A stretch of DNA of 64,000 nt from Prevotella sp. (lineage in GTDB: Bacteria; Bacteroidota; Bacteroidia; Bacteroidales; Bacteroidaceae), in assembly GCA_017965725.1 (NCBI GenBank), contig JAGCPK010000113.1, positions 1 through 64,000 of the forward strand, in the 5' to 3' direction. Both the position numbers and the translations under genes were made by a program. The notes beneath the pieces were generated by a model. It ran no database searches and had not been told where the DNA came from. It saw nothing but the letters and a program-made list of their open reading frames with translations. Of the stretch, positions 35,001 through 45,371 are shown piece after piece; positions within the stretch are counted from its first letter, which is position 1, and each line of letters begins with the position of its first letter.

Positions 35001-38000
35001 TATTTGACGATGAGGGTTTGTGATTTCGTGGTGCCGTGGAACTCAGGGGCGTAGGCGCACTGTACCGTGCAACTGCCTGTCTCGTAGGTTCCTGGACGAT
35101 CAATAAAGTATTCTGTGTCGATGACATGCTTGCCCTTCGACAGGATATCGAAGTAATAGTTCGTAGAGTAGTCACGTGGCGTGCAGTAGGATCCTCTGTG
35201 ATAGCCGCTCAACTGCTTCACAGGTTCCAGACAGGCGGTACGTTTATCAACCACCTGCACGAAGTCGTAGTCACGGTCTGCCTCGATGGTGATGCGAACG
35301 GAAACTCTGTTGCCAACAGATAATTGACCATTTACCTTTGACCATTTACCATCTTCGTTCACCAGAATCTCACGGGTAACCTTGAGACCAGAGGACTGGT
35401 CGGCAATATTCTTCGTGGGCTGGGTGAACTGCGCATAGACAGCACCCCAGGAAGTGCCCTCCGATGTTTTCTCCACGGTGAGCGTCTTGCCATCCACAGG
35501 CATCGGGGCTTTCACGTAACCGATGCCTGCCGTTGCCTTGGGAGTCTCCAGAGGCTGGGCATCCACCGTCAGCGTGGCATTCGCGGCATCGAGGGTCAAC
35601 GGACAACCATTGAGGAAGGCATAGACGGCATTCACACTGTTGATAGGCGTGTCCCAAGCCTGGGTGCGCTTCGACTGGAGGAGCCAGCGTTGCATCTCCT
35701 GGATGGTCTGCTGATCGTCTGGTGTGAGTCGCTGCAGGGCTTCGATAGCCATCGTCTGGGTGGGAATCTTATAGTCGAACCACGAATAGCCGGCACGGGG
35801 CGTGTCGTAGTAGCGACCCATCTCCTCACGATAGACGGTGTATTCCTTCAGGCTCTTCACATATTCCTTCGAGCGAGCGGGATCGGTCTTCGAAAGGATG
35901 ACAGCTGTCAGGGCCTTCTCGTAAATGCTCTGGTTCTTGATCTCTTTTTTCAGGAGAGGCATCAGGTAGGCGTTGGCTGCCTGCACATCCGACGGCAGAG
36001 AACGTCCGTCGAGTGAACAGATGTAAAGCCACTGTAGGCACTTCAGACTCGGGAACGACGGCTTACTTCCCTTCTTCTCCCATTTCTTCATCTCCTTCAC
36101 GATATCCACCACTTCGCGGCCCATGAACTTAAAGGCATTGTCGAGCATGGCAGTGGTCTCTTTCTTCGTGCCTGTAAGGGCATTCAGACGGACGAGCATC
36201 TCGGAGACGGCTACAGTCATATAGAAACTGCTTGGCATCTCGGGCCACCACGACCAACCGCCGTCGCTCCGCTGGAGATTTCTCATCTTCTCAATCGACG
36301 ATGAGAGGCGCATCTGCATGGTGTTCGCATCGAAGAAGTCAGCGAGACGCTGTTTCTGTTCAGTCTCATTGTCGGCATCCAGCACCCAAGGTGTCTCGTT
36401 GAGGATCAGTTCCTTGAGGTCCTGATTCTTCTCCAAGGCACTCATCAGCGAGGTCTCGTTGCCTGTCTCCTGCTGCCAGAGATCAAAGGCGGTCTTGGCC
36501 TTCGGATTCTGGTCGATGATGTACTGTCCGATGCTGTTGGCATAGTAGGAAGCACTCTGCGAGATGGCGTTGTCGTCGATGGGCTTGCCGATATAGGGCA
36601 GTGCCTGGATCATCAGCCAAGCGGGATTATTGGTATATTCCACCGTCAGTTTGCCACCCTTTCCGTCCTCTGGAATCAACTGCGAGAGGTCGATGGTCTT
36701 CGTACCCGGTTCAATCTGCGTGAAGGGCACGGTGACAATCACCCGATCCGTAGAAGGCAGCAACGGCAGGTAGTGTTGCTCTCCGTCGCTGAAACCCTCG
36801 CCTACTGCCATCACCTGACAGATGAGAAGTGAGGTCTGATCAGTCAGTGATAAGTGATAGGAGGCGGTGGTGGTGGCATTAGCACCGAGCGAGAACGGCT
36901 CGGTAGATTCATAGACCACCTGATCGGTCTCGGGGTCGATGAGTCTCAGGGTGGCATTGCCGCTGATGTCGTGGTCACAGGTGTTGAAGATACGGGCAGT
37001 GATGGTTGCCTCGTCGCCCTCGCGGATGAAGCGCGGCATATTGGGCTGTATCATCACATCCTTCTGGGCGACGGCCTCGCCATCGAGCATACCGAAGCAC
37101 ATATCCTTTGTGTGGGCCAGACCCATGAAGCGCCAGGTGGTGAGACTCTCCGGCAACGTGAACTTCAAGGCTATCGTACCCTCTGCGTTTGTCGTCAGTT
37201 GGGGATAGAAGAAGGCGGTCTCGTTGAGATTCTCGCGGATCTGCACCTGCATCTCCTGCTGAGATTCTGATTCCACATTGATGCCATTTCCTCCTATCCT
37301 CTTCTTCAACTTCTCTTCCTTTCCATTATCCAGTCCGGCAATCCTTTCTTGCGAGGATGATTCTTCATAGGCAACAACATTTTCCACAACAGCCTCATCC
37401 AACGCTGCACCAGCCATCATTGGGGCAGATTCTACCATCGCATATTTCATCATTCTCGTGCCAGAAGAGCCGCGTAACCTCATACTGTGCCATGTGGGGA
37501 ATACATCCTCATCGAAATGACTCAGCACGAGGTTGTGTATTGTCATCCGCGACCAGGCATAAGAGCCGAACGTCGATACGGGGTAACGACTGGGAGTCTC
37601 CCACTTGACATACGGAGTAGAGAGGTTGGTGTATGGGTAGAAGCCCCATTGGTGCTTCTGCAACTGGTCGAGACTCTGGTCGTAGAGCGTTGCCATCAGC
37701 ATGGCGTCGGCAGGCTTGCCGTCAGGTCCCTTCACGGTCAGTGTCCACTCCTCTTCCTGTCCCGGCGTCAGACGGTCGCGGAAGGTTGTCCACTGTAGTT
37801 TGAGTCTCTTGTCAGGCAAGGGCCTCATCATACAAGCCGTATGGGTATAGCACTTGCCGTTCTTCACCCAGGCGAAGTTCAGGGTGATGCCGTCACCGTA
37901 TTCTTCCTTATAGTTAAACTTGCGGTTGATGAGTTCATTGCTCTTATCCACGGCTCCGGTCTCTATCAACTGATCTTTCGCAAAGATGCTATAGACGATG

Positions 38001-40489
38001 TGGACATCCTTGTCCGACGAGCCGACCTGGATGGTGATAGGCTTGCCGTTGTTGGGGAACTGATTCGAAGACAGGTAGAACCAGTCGTTGGTCTCTGTGG
38101 CAGGACGCTTGTCGTCGAGGGAGAACACCACGAAGTCGCGCTTCAGCGTGTCGCCCTGACAGATGGCCTCCAACGTATGCTTACCAGACTTCAGGTGCAT
38201 CCACGACAGTTCTATCTTCTTCTGCGTCGGCCAGTCCTGCCAGGTTTTGACACCGTCTATCCTGTATTTCACACTGGCATCGATATCCTTGCCAGCGGCA
38301 TTGCGCAGATGGAAGGTCATCGTGGGATTGTCCTCCAGCAGCATCTGCTCTTCGAGATCGACACTCAACGCAGTCTTACGGTTACCCAACGGCAACGAGA
38401 GTTGTCCGGAGTGAGTCTCTCCCGCCGTATCCGTCACATCTGCCGTCACGATGAAGTTATAGAACAACGGATGTGCACTCTCCGGGATGATCATCGGCAT
38501 CTCCACAAGGAAGGCACCCTCGCTGTCGGTGACGGCTTCGCCACGGAACACCTCGTCGTCATCACTGCCTGTCCCGATGACACCTGCGTCATAGTAGCGC
38601 CAGTACGACCACCACCAATAGGCCATCCGTCTGACGACCTTGTATTCCACGGTAGCCCCCTGCACCGGCACACCGGCGTAGGTACGGGCTGTGCCCCTCA
38701 CCACTACCGTGTCGCCGGCTTCATAGTGTTCCTTCACCTCCGGGAACTCCACCTGGAAGGTAGGTCGCTTATACTCCTCGACCCTGAAATAGTGATTTTG
38801 TCCATTGACATTGATGCTGAACTGTCCCGTCAGCCCTGAAGATGGCAACGTGAAGTCGGCGCTGCACATACCATATTCATCCGTCGTAGCACCGACCGTC
38901 TTCAGTTCTTTCCTGTTGGCGTCACGCAACGAGAAGGTCACACGCTTTCCTTGGGTGGCGGCATGCTTAATGCCGTCGGTCACATCATAGATGAAGGATG
39001 CCACATGGACGGTCTGTCCCGGACGGTAGATGGCCCTGTCGGTAAAGACCTCTGTCCGCTGTATGACGCGGTCGTGTTCGTAGTACCTGTAGCGGTTGGC
39101 GACATTCATCTCCGGACAGGCCTTGTCGTTGTCGGTATAGGCAAAGACCTCGCAACGTCCGTTATTTCCTTTGCTCTTATACAGGTACTCGCCCTTGGCA
39201 TCGGCCTGCACGTCCGAGGTGTTATAATTATTATAGGAGATGTACTCCTGGATGCGCAGATGGGCACCGGCGATGGGCTGGCCCGTGGTGGCACTGACCA
39301 CCACATATCGGGTCACACCTTTAGGCTGGCTCTCGGCTATTGTATAGACATCGGTCACGAAATAGAGTTGGCGGATTATCTCTGTCGAGGGATTCGTGGA
39401 GAATTCCAGCATATAGACGCCAGCGGGCAAGCCCTGAAGCGTCAGGGAATCTTCAAACATCTCATAGGGTTTCTTACCCAGGAAGCGTTGTTCTGCTCTT
39501 ATCGGTGTCTCGCTCAACAGGGGTTTGATTTTCTTATAACCCTCAGAATAGTTCGGGCGGATATCGATGTCGCCATCAGCCTTCACACGATAGACCTTCA
39601 GCGTCAGCGAGTTCACGTTGCGCAACTGCTTCAACCTGATCTTCATCTCCTGCATCGGCAGGTTCACCTGATAGTCGTAATCCACCCGGTACTGCGGGTT
39701 GGTGAGTTCCTTCTCATTATTTCGGAGGATGTTCATGCGTTTCCAACCGCCCCACTTCATCAGGGCCATGTCGATAAAGCGGATTTTCTCCTCGTCGGTC
39801 ATCGAGTACGCAGAGGCCTGATAACGGGTCAGGGCCAGTTCGCCGGCCTCAGGCAGGTCGCCATAGACCTCCATCAGCGAGTCCAGTTTCTCCTTGTCCC
39901 AGTGATATACCTTTGAAGCCATTAAACAGGCTGCCTGACGATTACCCGTCTTTGTATAGTAATTGTACAGCGGTTCATAGTCGTCCAACTCATACCCCAC
40001 CACACTCAACATGTCGTGGTCGAAGATCTTGCTGTCTGTTCCCTCAATCACAAATGGATCGTAGGCCTCATCCTTCACCTTGGCGAGTTGGCGGCAGAGT
40101 TCTTCCGTCAACTTGGGCCGCACGGGTGTCACCTCCAACTCATGATGATCGCTATAGACTTTGTAGAGCACGGTCTGGTAGATGGTCTTGAGCACGACGT
40201 CCTTCGTCCCCTCGCAACGCTCACTGATGCGCTCCATGGCGGGCTTCAGCGAGTCGGGGGCGATGGATGCCATCACCGAGGCGCCTTCAAGTTCAGCCTT
40301 CAGCAAGTGTCCGTAGGCTTTCTCCTTCGTGGCCTTCTTCACAATATCCTGCAACACCTCATACTGGGTCTTGGGCAGGTCCTTGTCCTCTGCCTCTTTC
40401 ACTTTCTTCCAAAGTGCACTATATGATTGGCCAAACACAGCAAACGGCATAATCGTCATTATTAATAATAATACAATCTGTTTCTTCAT
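35000..40489 (-). CDS. Alpha-2-macroglobulin-family envelope protein without a thioester
   Basis: This 1829-residue exported protein has a signal peptide (ending FGQ), a helical N-terminal region with TPR-like character, macroglobulin domains (including VFTDRAIYRPGQTVHV near residue 480), the alpha-2-macroglobulin block FTLPESLTTWRFMGLAHT near residue 1110, a helical toroid with RSDGGWSWWPEMPSSFYMT, and a C-terminal receptor-like domain (YEARAEGY-type region near the end). Bacterial family members trap proteases or protect the envelope. The CxEQ thioester is missing: the equivalent region near residue 1310 reads LPYIGKPIDDNAISQS, so it cannot link covalently by the usual chemistry. Two heptamer tracts fall in the gene, near residues 1213 and 1715. 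Confidence 0.9.
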   Translation of the reverse strand: MKKQIVLLLIMTIMPFAVFGQSYSALWKKVKEAEDKDLPKTQYEVLQDIVKKATKEKAYGHLLKAELEGASVMASIAPDSLKPAMERISERCEGTKDVVLKTIYQTVLYKVYSDHHELEVTPVRPKLTEELCRQLAKVKDEAYDPFVIEGTDSKIFDHDMLSVVGYELDDYEPLYNYYTKTGNRQAACLMASKVYHWDKEKLDSLMEVYGDLPEAGELALTRYQASAYSMTDEEKIRFIDMALMKWGGWKRMNILRNNEKELTNPQYRVDYDYQVNLPMQEMKIRLKQLRNVNSLTLKVYRVKADGDIDIRPNYSEGYKKIKPLLSETPIRAEQRFLGKKPYEMFEDSLTLQGLPAGVYMLEFSTNPSTEIIRQLYFVTDVYTIAESQPKGVTRYVVVSATTGQPIAGAHLRIQEYISYNNYNTSDVQADAKGEYLYKSKGNNGRCEVFAYTDNDKACPEMNVANRYRYYEHDRVIQRTEVFTDRAIYRPGQTVHVASFIYDVTDGIKHAATQGKRVTFSLRDANRKELKTVGATTDEYGMCSADFTLPSSGLTGQFSINVNGQNHYFRVEEYKRPTFQVEFPEVKEHYEAGDTVVVRGTARTYAGVPVQGATVEYKVVRRMAYWWWSYWRYYDAGVIGTGSDDDEVFRGEAVTDSEGAFLVEMPMIIPESAHPLFYNFIVTADVTDTAGETHSGQLSLPLGNRKTALSVDLEEQMLLEDNPTMTFHLRNAAGKDIDASVKYRIDGVKTWQDWPTQKKIELSWMHLKSGKHTLEAICQGDTLKRDFVVFSLDDKRPATETNDWFYLSSNQFPNNGKPITIQVGSSDKDVHIVYSIFAKDQLIETGAVDKSNELINRKFNYKEEYGDGITLNFAWVKNGKCYTHTACMMRPLPDKRLKLQWTTFRDRLTPGQEEEWTLTVKGPDGKPADAMLMATLYDQSLDQLQKHQWGFYPYTNLSTPYVKWETPSRYPVSTFGSYAWSRMTIHNLVLSHFDEDVFPTWHSMRLRGSSGTRMMKYAMVESAPMMAGAALDEAVVENVVAYEESSSQERIAGLDNGKEEKLKKRIGGNGINVESESQQEMQVQIRENLNETAFFYPQLTTNAEGTIALKFTLPESLTTWRFMGLAHTKDMCFGMLDGEAVAQKDVMIQPNMPRFIREGDEATITARIFNTCDHDISGNATLRLIDPETDQVVYESTEPFSLGANATTTASYHLSLTDQTSLLICQVMAVGEGFSDGEQHYLPLLPSTDRVIVTVPFTQIEPGTKTIDLSQLIPEDGKGGKLTVEYTNNPAWLMIQALPYIGKPIDDNAISQSASYYANSIGQYIIDQNPKAKTAFDLWQQETGNETSLMSALEKNQDLKELILNETPWVLDADNETEQKQRLADFFDANTMQMRLSSSIEKMRNLQRSDGGWSWWPEMPSSFYMTVAVSEMLVRLNALTGTKKETTAMLDNAFKFMGREVVDIVKEMKKWEKKGSKPSFPSLKCLQWLYICSLDGRSLPSDVQAANAYLMPLLKKEIKNQSIYEKALTAVILSKTDPARSKEYVKSLKEYTVYREEMGRYYDTPRAGYSWFDYKIPTQTMAIEALQRLTPDDQQTIQEMQRWLLQSKRTQAWDTPINSVNAVYAFLNGCPLTLDAANATLTVDAQPLETPKATAGIGYVKAPMPVDGKTLTVEKTSEGTSWGAVYAQFTQPTKNIADQSSGLKVTREILVNEDGKWSKVNGQLSVGNRVSVRITIEADRDYDFVQVVDKRTACLEPVKQLSGYHRGSYCTPRDYSTNYYFDILSKGKHVIDTEYFIDRPGTYETGSCTVQCAYAPEFHGTTKSQTLIVK
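35323..35350 (-). repeat. ATTTACC-type heptanucleotide tract in the macroglobulin gene
   Basis: ATTGACC ATTTACC TTTGACC ATTTACC on the plus strand; in the coding direction it gives GKWSKVNGQ. A shorter GTGATAA tract (two units, ASYHLSL) lies at 36846-36859. Confidence 0.82.
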
Positions 40490-40516
40490 CGCTCCGATGT
40501 TTTTAATTTAACTATG

Positions 40517-40524
40517 CAAAGGTA
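40517..40524 (-). promoter_or_regulatory. -7 element for the macroglobulin gene
   Basis: CAAAGGTA on the plus strand, i.e. TACCTTTG on the minus strand, 27 bases upstream of the ATG. Confidence 0.55.
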
Positions 40525-40544
40525 ACGATTTTCTTTGAATAACA

Positions 40545-40576
40545 TTTGGAATTTATGAATTATTATATTATCTTTG
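40545..40576 (+). promoter_or_regulatory. Promoter of the acyl-CoA synthetase gene
   Basis: TTTG at 40545-40548 and TATCTTTG at 40569-40576 with 20 bases between. The ATG at 40595 follows 18 bases later. It is back to back with the macroglobulin promoter. Confidence 0.78.
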
Positions 40577-40594
40577 CACCAAATTGCAACAGTT

Positions 40595-42655
40595 ATGATT
40601 AACGAACAACTATTAAACCCGCAGAGCATCGTCGTTATTGGCGGCTCTAACAATGTTCACAAACCCGGAGGCTCAATCGTACGCAACCTCATCAGCGGCG
40701 GTTACAGTGAAACTCTGCGCATCGTCAATCCGAAAGAAGAGGAGGTGCAAGGCATCAAAGCCTTCCACGACGCCCACGAGATACCCCCCACCGAACTGGC
40801 CATCCTCGTAGTGGCGGCCAAGTTCTGTCCCGACTACGTGGAACTGCTTGCCAAGGAGAAGCAGACACGCGCTTTCATCATCATCTCTGCCGGCTTTGGG
40901 GAGGAGACGAAGGCGGGGGCCGAACTTGAACAGCGCATCCTCGACACCTGCGAACAATACGGGGCAGCGCTCATTGGTCCCAACTGCATCGGACTGCTGA
41001 ACAGGAATCACCACAGTGTCTTTACCCTGCCCATCCCGAACCTGCACCCTCATGGAGCCGACTTCGTCAGTGGCTCCGGAGCCACGGCGGTCTTCATCCT
41101 GGAGAGTGCCGTCATCAAGGGGCTCCAGTTCAATAGCGTGTGGAGCATCGGCAACGGCAAGCAGATCGGCATCGAGGATGTACTGCAATATATGGACGAG
41201 CATTTCGACCCCGAGAGGGACTCGAAGGTAAAACTGCTCTATATCGAGAATATCAGTAACCCCGACAAACTACTCTTCCATGCAGGTAACCTGATACGTA
41301 AGGGTTGTAGGATTGCAGCCATCAAATCTGGCAGTTCTGAGAGCGGAAGTCGCGCGGCATCCAGCCATACGGGCGCTATCGCCAGCAGCGACTCTGCCGT
41401 CGAGGCCCTCTTCCGCAAGGCTGGCATCGTGCGCTGTTTCTCCCGCGAGGAACTGACGACGGTCGGCTGTATCTTCACTCTACCCCCACTCAACGGCAAG
41501 AACTTCGCCATCGTTACCCACGCCGGCGGCCCTGGTGTGATGCTCACGGATGCCCTCTCCAAGGGCGGCCTTAACGTCCCGAAGATCGAAGGGCCCGATG
41601 CTGATGAGTTGAAGACGAAACTCTTCCCTGGCTCTGCTGTCGCAAACCCCATCGACTTCCTCGCTACGGGAACTGCCGAGCAACTGGGTATCGTGATAGA
41701 CTATTGCGAGAATAAGTTCGACAACATCGACGCCATCGCCGTCATCTACGGCACCCCAGGACTCACCCAACTCTACGAAGCCTACGACGTGCTCGACAAG
41801 AAAATCAAAGAGTGCAAGAAACCCATTTTCCCCGTCCTGCCCAGTTTGCATACCGCTGGCGCCGAGGTGGCGGAGTTCCTCGCCAAGGGCCACGTGAACT
41901 TCAGCGACGAGGTAACCCTGGCCACCGCACTGAGTCAGATCATGCGCACCCCACCTCCATCACCTACCGAGGTACAACTTTATGGTGTTGACATTCAGAG
42001 ACTACATAAGGCCATCAATAACGTCAAGGAGAATGGCTATGTCAGGCCAGAAGCGGTACGCGAATTATTATCCAGTGCGGGAATCCCATTGGTCCCCGAG
42101 ATGGTATCCACATCGAAAGAAGACCTGATCAGTTTCGCTGAGCGAGTGGGATTCCCCGTCGTGGCCAAGGTCGTAGGCCCCATCCATAAGAGCGATGTTG
42201 GTGGAGTGGCCCTGAACATCCGCACGGCGGAGCACCTGGCCCTCGAGTTCGACCGGATGATGCAGATCCAGGATGCCACCAGTGTGATGGTGCAGAAGAT
42301 GCTGAAAGGTACCGAACTGTTTATCGGAGCGAAGTACGAGGAACGCTTTGGCCACGTCGTGCTCTGCGGTTTGGGTGGCATCTTCGTCGAGGTGCTGAAG
42401 GATGTGTCATCGGGTCTAGCCCCGCTCTCCTACGACGAGGCATACTCCATGATCCATTCCCTGCGCGGCTACAAGATTTTAAAAGGCACACGCGGTCAGA
42501 AGGGCATCAACGAACAGAAATTCGCTGAGATTATCGTCAAACTCTCCACGATACTCCGTCTTGCCACCGAGATCAAGGAGATGGACATCAACCCGCTACT
42601 CGCCGACGAGAACGATATCGTCGCCGTCGATGCCCGAATCCTCATCGAGAAGTAA
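40595..42655 (+). CDS. ADP-forming acetyl/acyl-CoA synthetase
   Basis: This 686-residue enzyme combines the two parts of ADP-forming acyl-CoA synthetases in one chain. First comes a CoA-binding domain (SIVVIGGSNNVHKPGG), then a succinyl-CoA ligase-like domain with the phospho-His in SSHTGAIASSDS, and a C-terminal ATP-grasp (VGFPVVAKVVGPIHKSDVGGVALNI). It interconverts acyl-CoA + ADP + phosphate and acid + CoA + ATP, usually making ATP from acetyl-CoA at the end of fermentation. The start at 40595 was chosen because it follows the promoter; the in-frame TTG upstream lies within the -7 element. Confidence 0.93.
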   Translation: MINEQLLNPQSIVVIGGSNNVHKPGGSIVRNLISGGYSETLRIVNPKEEEVQGIKAFHDAHEIPPTELAILVVAAKFCPDYVELLAKEKQTRAFIIISAGFGEETKAGAELEQRILDTCEQYGAALIGPNCIGLLNRNHHSVFTLPIPNLHPHGADFVSGSGATAVFILESAVIKGLQFNSVWSIGNGKQIGIEDVLQYMDEHFDPERDSKVKLLYIENISNPDKLLFHAGNLIRKGCRIAAIKSGSSESGSRAASSHTGAIASSDSAVEALFRKAGIVRCFSREELTTVGCIFTLPPLNGKNFAIVTHAGGPGVMLTDALSKGGLNVPKIEGPDADELKTKLFPGSAVANPIDFLATGTAEQLGIVIDYCENKFDNIDAIAVIYGTPGLTQLYEAYDVLDKKIKECKKPIFPVLPSLHTAGAEVAEFLAKGHVNFSDEVTLATALSQIMRTPPPSPTEVQLYGVDIQRLHKAINNVKENGYVRPEAVRELLSSAGIPLVPEMVSTSKEDLISFAERVGFPVVAKVVGPIHKSDVGGVALNIRTAEHLALEFDRMMQIQDATSVMVQKMLKGTELFIGAKYEERFGHVVLCGLGGIFVEVLKDVSSGLAPLSYDEAYSMIHSLRGYKILKGTRGQKGINEQKFAEIIVKLSTILRLATEIKEMDINPLLADENDIVAVDARILIEK

Positions 42656-42702
42656 TGTCAACAATATTTTATTGCTTATTGGTAACACTATTCTGATAAA
42701 GA

Positions 42703-42734
42703 TTTGGAAGTATCAGAATATGTTTGTATTTTTG
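42703..42734 (+). promoter_or_regulatory. Promoter of the GH94 gene
   Basis: TTTG at 42703-42706 and TATTTTTG at 42727-42734, 20-base spacing. The ATG at 42764 is 29 bases downstream. Confidence 0.75.
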
Positions 42735-42763
42735 CAAGCAGTTACGACAAAACAATCAAGATC

Positions 42764-45205
42764 ATGGAACAGCAGAAACGTTACGGTCATTTCGACGACC
42801 AGCACCGCGAGTATGTCATCACAGACCCGCAGACACCCTGGCCCTGGATCAACTACCTGGGCAACGAGGACTTCTTCTCACTCATCTCAAATACCGCAGG
42901 TGGCTATTCATTCTACAAGGACGCCAAGTTCCGTCGCATCACGCGCTATCGCTACAACAATGTGCCGATGGACAATGGCGGACGCTACTTCTATATCAAG
43001 GACGGCGACACCGTTTGGAACCCCGGCTGGAAGCCCTGTAAGACGCCGCTAGACTTCTACGAGTGCCGCCACGGCATGAGTTACACCCGCATCACGGGCC
43101 GTAAGAACGGCGTGGAGGCCAGCGTGCTCTTCTTCGTGCCACTCCAGAAGTGGGCGGAGGTGCAGAAACTCACGCTGACCAACCAGGGCAACGAGACAAA
43201 GAGCCTGAGACTCTTCTCGTTCGAGGAGTGGTGCCTGTGGAACGCCGCCACCGACATGGAGAACTTCCAGCGAAACTTCTCGACGGGTGAAGTGGAAATC
43301 GAAGGCTCGACCATCTACCATAAGACGGAGTACCGCGAGCGTCGCAACCACTACGCCTTCTATCACGTCAACGCCCCCATCCAGGGCTTTGACACCGACC
43401 GAGAGACCTTCGTGGGCCTCTACAACGAGTTCGCCAACCCCGACGCCGTCATGGAGGGCCGTCCCCGCAACAGCCACGCCCACGGCTGGAGCCCCATCGC
43501 CTCACATTACATCGAGGTAACGCTTAAGCCCGGCGAGAGCAAGGATTTCGTCTTCCTCCTCGGCTATATCGAGAATGAACAGGACAAGAAGTTTGCCGCC
43601 CCGCAGGTCATCAACAAGGACAAGGCGCATGCCCTCATCGCCGAACTCGACACCAGCGAAAAGGTGGACAAGGCCTTTGCTGAACTCAACGCCTACTGGG
43701 ACGCCCTGCTGAATATCTACCGGGTGCGGACGGGCAACGACAAACTCGACCGCATGGTGAACATCTGGAACCAATACCAGTGCATGGTCACCTTCAACTT
43801 CTCGCGAAGCGCAAGTTTCTTCGAGAGCGGCGTGGGCCGCGGCATGGGCTTCCGCGACTCGAACCAGGACCTCGTGGGCTTCGTACACCAGATTCCGCCA
43901 CGCGCCCGTCAGCGCATCATCGACATCGCCTCCACACAGTTCCCCGACGGCGGCTGCTACCACCAGTACCAACCCCTCACCAAGCGCGGCAACAATGACA
44001 TCGGCGGCGGCTTCAACGACGACCCCTGCTGGCTCATCTTTGGCACCGTGGCATATATCAAGGAGACGGGCGATTTCTCCATCCTCGATGAGATGGTGCC
44101 CTTCGACAACCAGCCGGGCACAGAGGTGACGCTCTTCGAGCACCTGAAGATCTCGATGGATCACGTCATCAAGAACCTCGGTCCCCACCTGCTACCGCTC
44201 ATCGGTCGCGCCGACTGGAACGACTGCCTCAACCTCAACTGTTTCTCGTGGGACCCGAACGAGTCGTTCCAGACCACCGAAAACGTCAGCGAGGGCACGA
44301 AAGCCGAGAGCCTCATGATCGCCGGCCTCTTCGTCGTCACCGGCAAGGACTACGTGGCCCTCTGCCAGAAGATCGGCAAAGTCACCGAGGCTGATCGCAT
44401 GCTGCAGGCTGTCAATGCGATGATCGATGCTGTGAAGAAACACGGCTGGGACGGCGAGTGGTATCTCCGCGCCTACGACTTCTACGGTCGTAAGATCGGC
44501 TCCCACGAGTGCGAGGAGGCCAAGATATTCATCGAGAGCCAAGGATGGTGCACGATGGCCGAGATCGGCGCCGACGAGGGCATGGTGGCCAAGAGTCTCG
44601 ACGCCTGCAAGAAGTATCTGGAGTGCGAGCACGGCATGGTGCTCAACAATCCTGCCTTCACGAAATATATCTACGAGTACGGCGAGATATCCAGTTACCC
44701 AGAAGGCTACAAGGAGAACGCCGGCATCTTCTGCCACAACAACCCCTGGGTGATCATTGGCGAATGCCTCGCCGGGCGCGGCAACGATGCCTGGAGCCAC
44801 TATGCCAAGATACTGCCCTCATACGTCGAGGAGAAATACCAGACACTGCACAAGGTGGAACCCTACGTCAACTGCCAGATGGTGGCGGGCAAGGACGCCT
44901 TCCGTCCGGGCGAGGGCAAGAACTCGTGGCTCACGGGTACAGCAGCGTGGATGTGGTACACCGTCTCTGAGTTCATCCTCGGCATCAAGCCCGACTACGA
45001 TGGCATCCGCATTGACCCCTGTCTGCCCGAGACCGCCACTGACTACACTGTCAGCCGTAAGTTCCGCGACGCCGACTACGAGATTACCATCCACCCCAAC
45101 GGGGCACAAAAAGGCGTGAAGGCAATCACGCTCGACGGCCAGCCCGTTCAGGGTACCGTCATCCCCTACTCTGCCGGCCGTCACACCGTAGAGGTCACGA
45201 TGTAA
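42764..45205 (+). CDS. GH94 cellobiose phosphorylase-type enzyme
   Basis: This 813-residue cytosolic enzyme belongs to glycoside hydrolase family 94, which cleaves beta-glucosides such as cellobiose with phosphate to give alpha-glucose-1-phosphate. The N-terminus [31 protein letters not shown] is the typical beta-sandwich opening. The catalytic barrel contains [18 protein letters not shown] and [15 protein letters not shown], in which the Asp of ADWND is the expected proton donor. There is no signal peptide, so it works on imported disaccharides. Specificity (cellobiose, cellodextrin or other) cannot be settled by eye, although the motifs fit cellobiose phosphorylase well. It ends at a terminator that overlaps the next promoter. 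Confidence 0.92.
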   Translation: MEQQKRYGHFDDQHREYVITDPQTPWPWINYLGNEDFFSLISNTAGGYSFYKDAKFRRITRYRYNNVPMDNGGRYFYIKDGDTVWNPGWKPCKTPLDFYECRHGMSYTRITGRKNGVEASVLFFVPLQKWAEVQKLTLTNQGNETKSLRLFSFEEWCLWNAATDMENFQRNFSTGEVEIEGSTIYHKTEYRERRNHYAFYHVNAPIQGFDTDRETFVGLYNEFANPDAVMEGRPRNSHAHGWSPIASHYIEVTLKPGESKDFVFLLGYIENEQDKKFAAPQVINKDKAHALIAELDTSEKVDKAFAELNAYWDALLNIYRVRTGNDKLDRMVNIWNQYQCMVTFNFSRSASFFESGVGRGMGFRDSNQDLVGFVHQIPPRARQRIIDIASTQFPDGGCYHQYQPLTKRGNNDIGGGFNDDPCWLIFGTVAYIKETGDFSILDEMVPFDNQPGTEVTLFEHLKISMDHVIKNLGPHLLPLIGRADWNDCLNLNCFSWDPNESFQTTENVSEGTKAESLMIAGLFVVTGKDYVALCQKIGKVTEADRMLQAVNAMIDAVKKHGWDGEWYLRAYDFYGRKIGSHECEEAKIFIESQGWCTMAEIGADEGMVAKSLDACKKYLECEHGMVLNNPAFTKYIYEYGEISSYPEGYKENAGIFCHNNPWVIIGECLAGRGNDAWSHYAKILPSYVEEKYQTLHKVEPYVNCQMVAGKDAFRPGEGKNSWLTGTAAWMWYTVSEFILGIKPDYDGIRIDPCLPETATDYTVSRKFRDADYEITIHPNGAQKGVKAITLDGQPVQGTVIPYSAGRHTVEVTM

Positions 45206-45262
45206 TTCCGTCGGGACACTAAAACTTTGTTAATATTTCGAACTTTCGACAGAACGGAATAG

Positions 45263-45298
45263 AAATCCCCGAAACATTTTGTGGTTTCGGGGATTTTT
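45263..45298 (+). terminator. Terminator of GH94 overlapping the next promoter
   Basis: 13-bp stem AAATCCCCGAAAC/GTTTCGGGGATTT with loop ATTTTGTG, then T residues. The loop contains the TTTG of the following promoter. Confidence 0.88.
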
Positions 45299-45308
45299 CG
45301 TACCTTTG
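45278..45308 (+). promoter_or_regulatory. Promoter of yfhO-fkp embedded in the terminator
   Basis: TTTG at 45278-45281 (terminator loop) and TACCTTTG at 45301-45308, 19-base spacing. The ATG at 45372 leaves a leader of about 60 bases. Confidence 0.7.
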
Positions 45309-45371
45309 CGGCGTGAACATCGCGAGACTCGGCTTGCACGAGCCTTGCCATCATAAAAAAACTTGCAAGTT

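Noticed and set aside
38951..39916. Plus-strand frame of 321 codons opposite the macroglobulin gene
   Set aside because: Antisense shadow with no domain; the macroglobulin reading is convincing.
42764..45205. Recent transfer of the GC-rich GH94-fkp-murF stretch
   Set aside because: The region is visibly richer in G and C than the LruC region, but it includes core genes (murF-alr, mnmA) with normal Bacteroidetes features, so it is probably ordinary variation.
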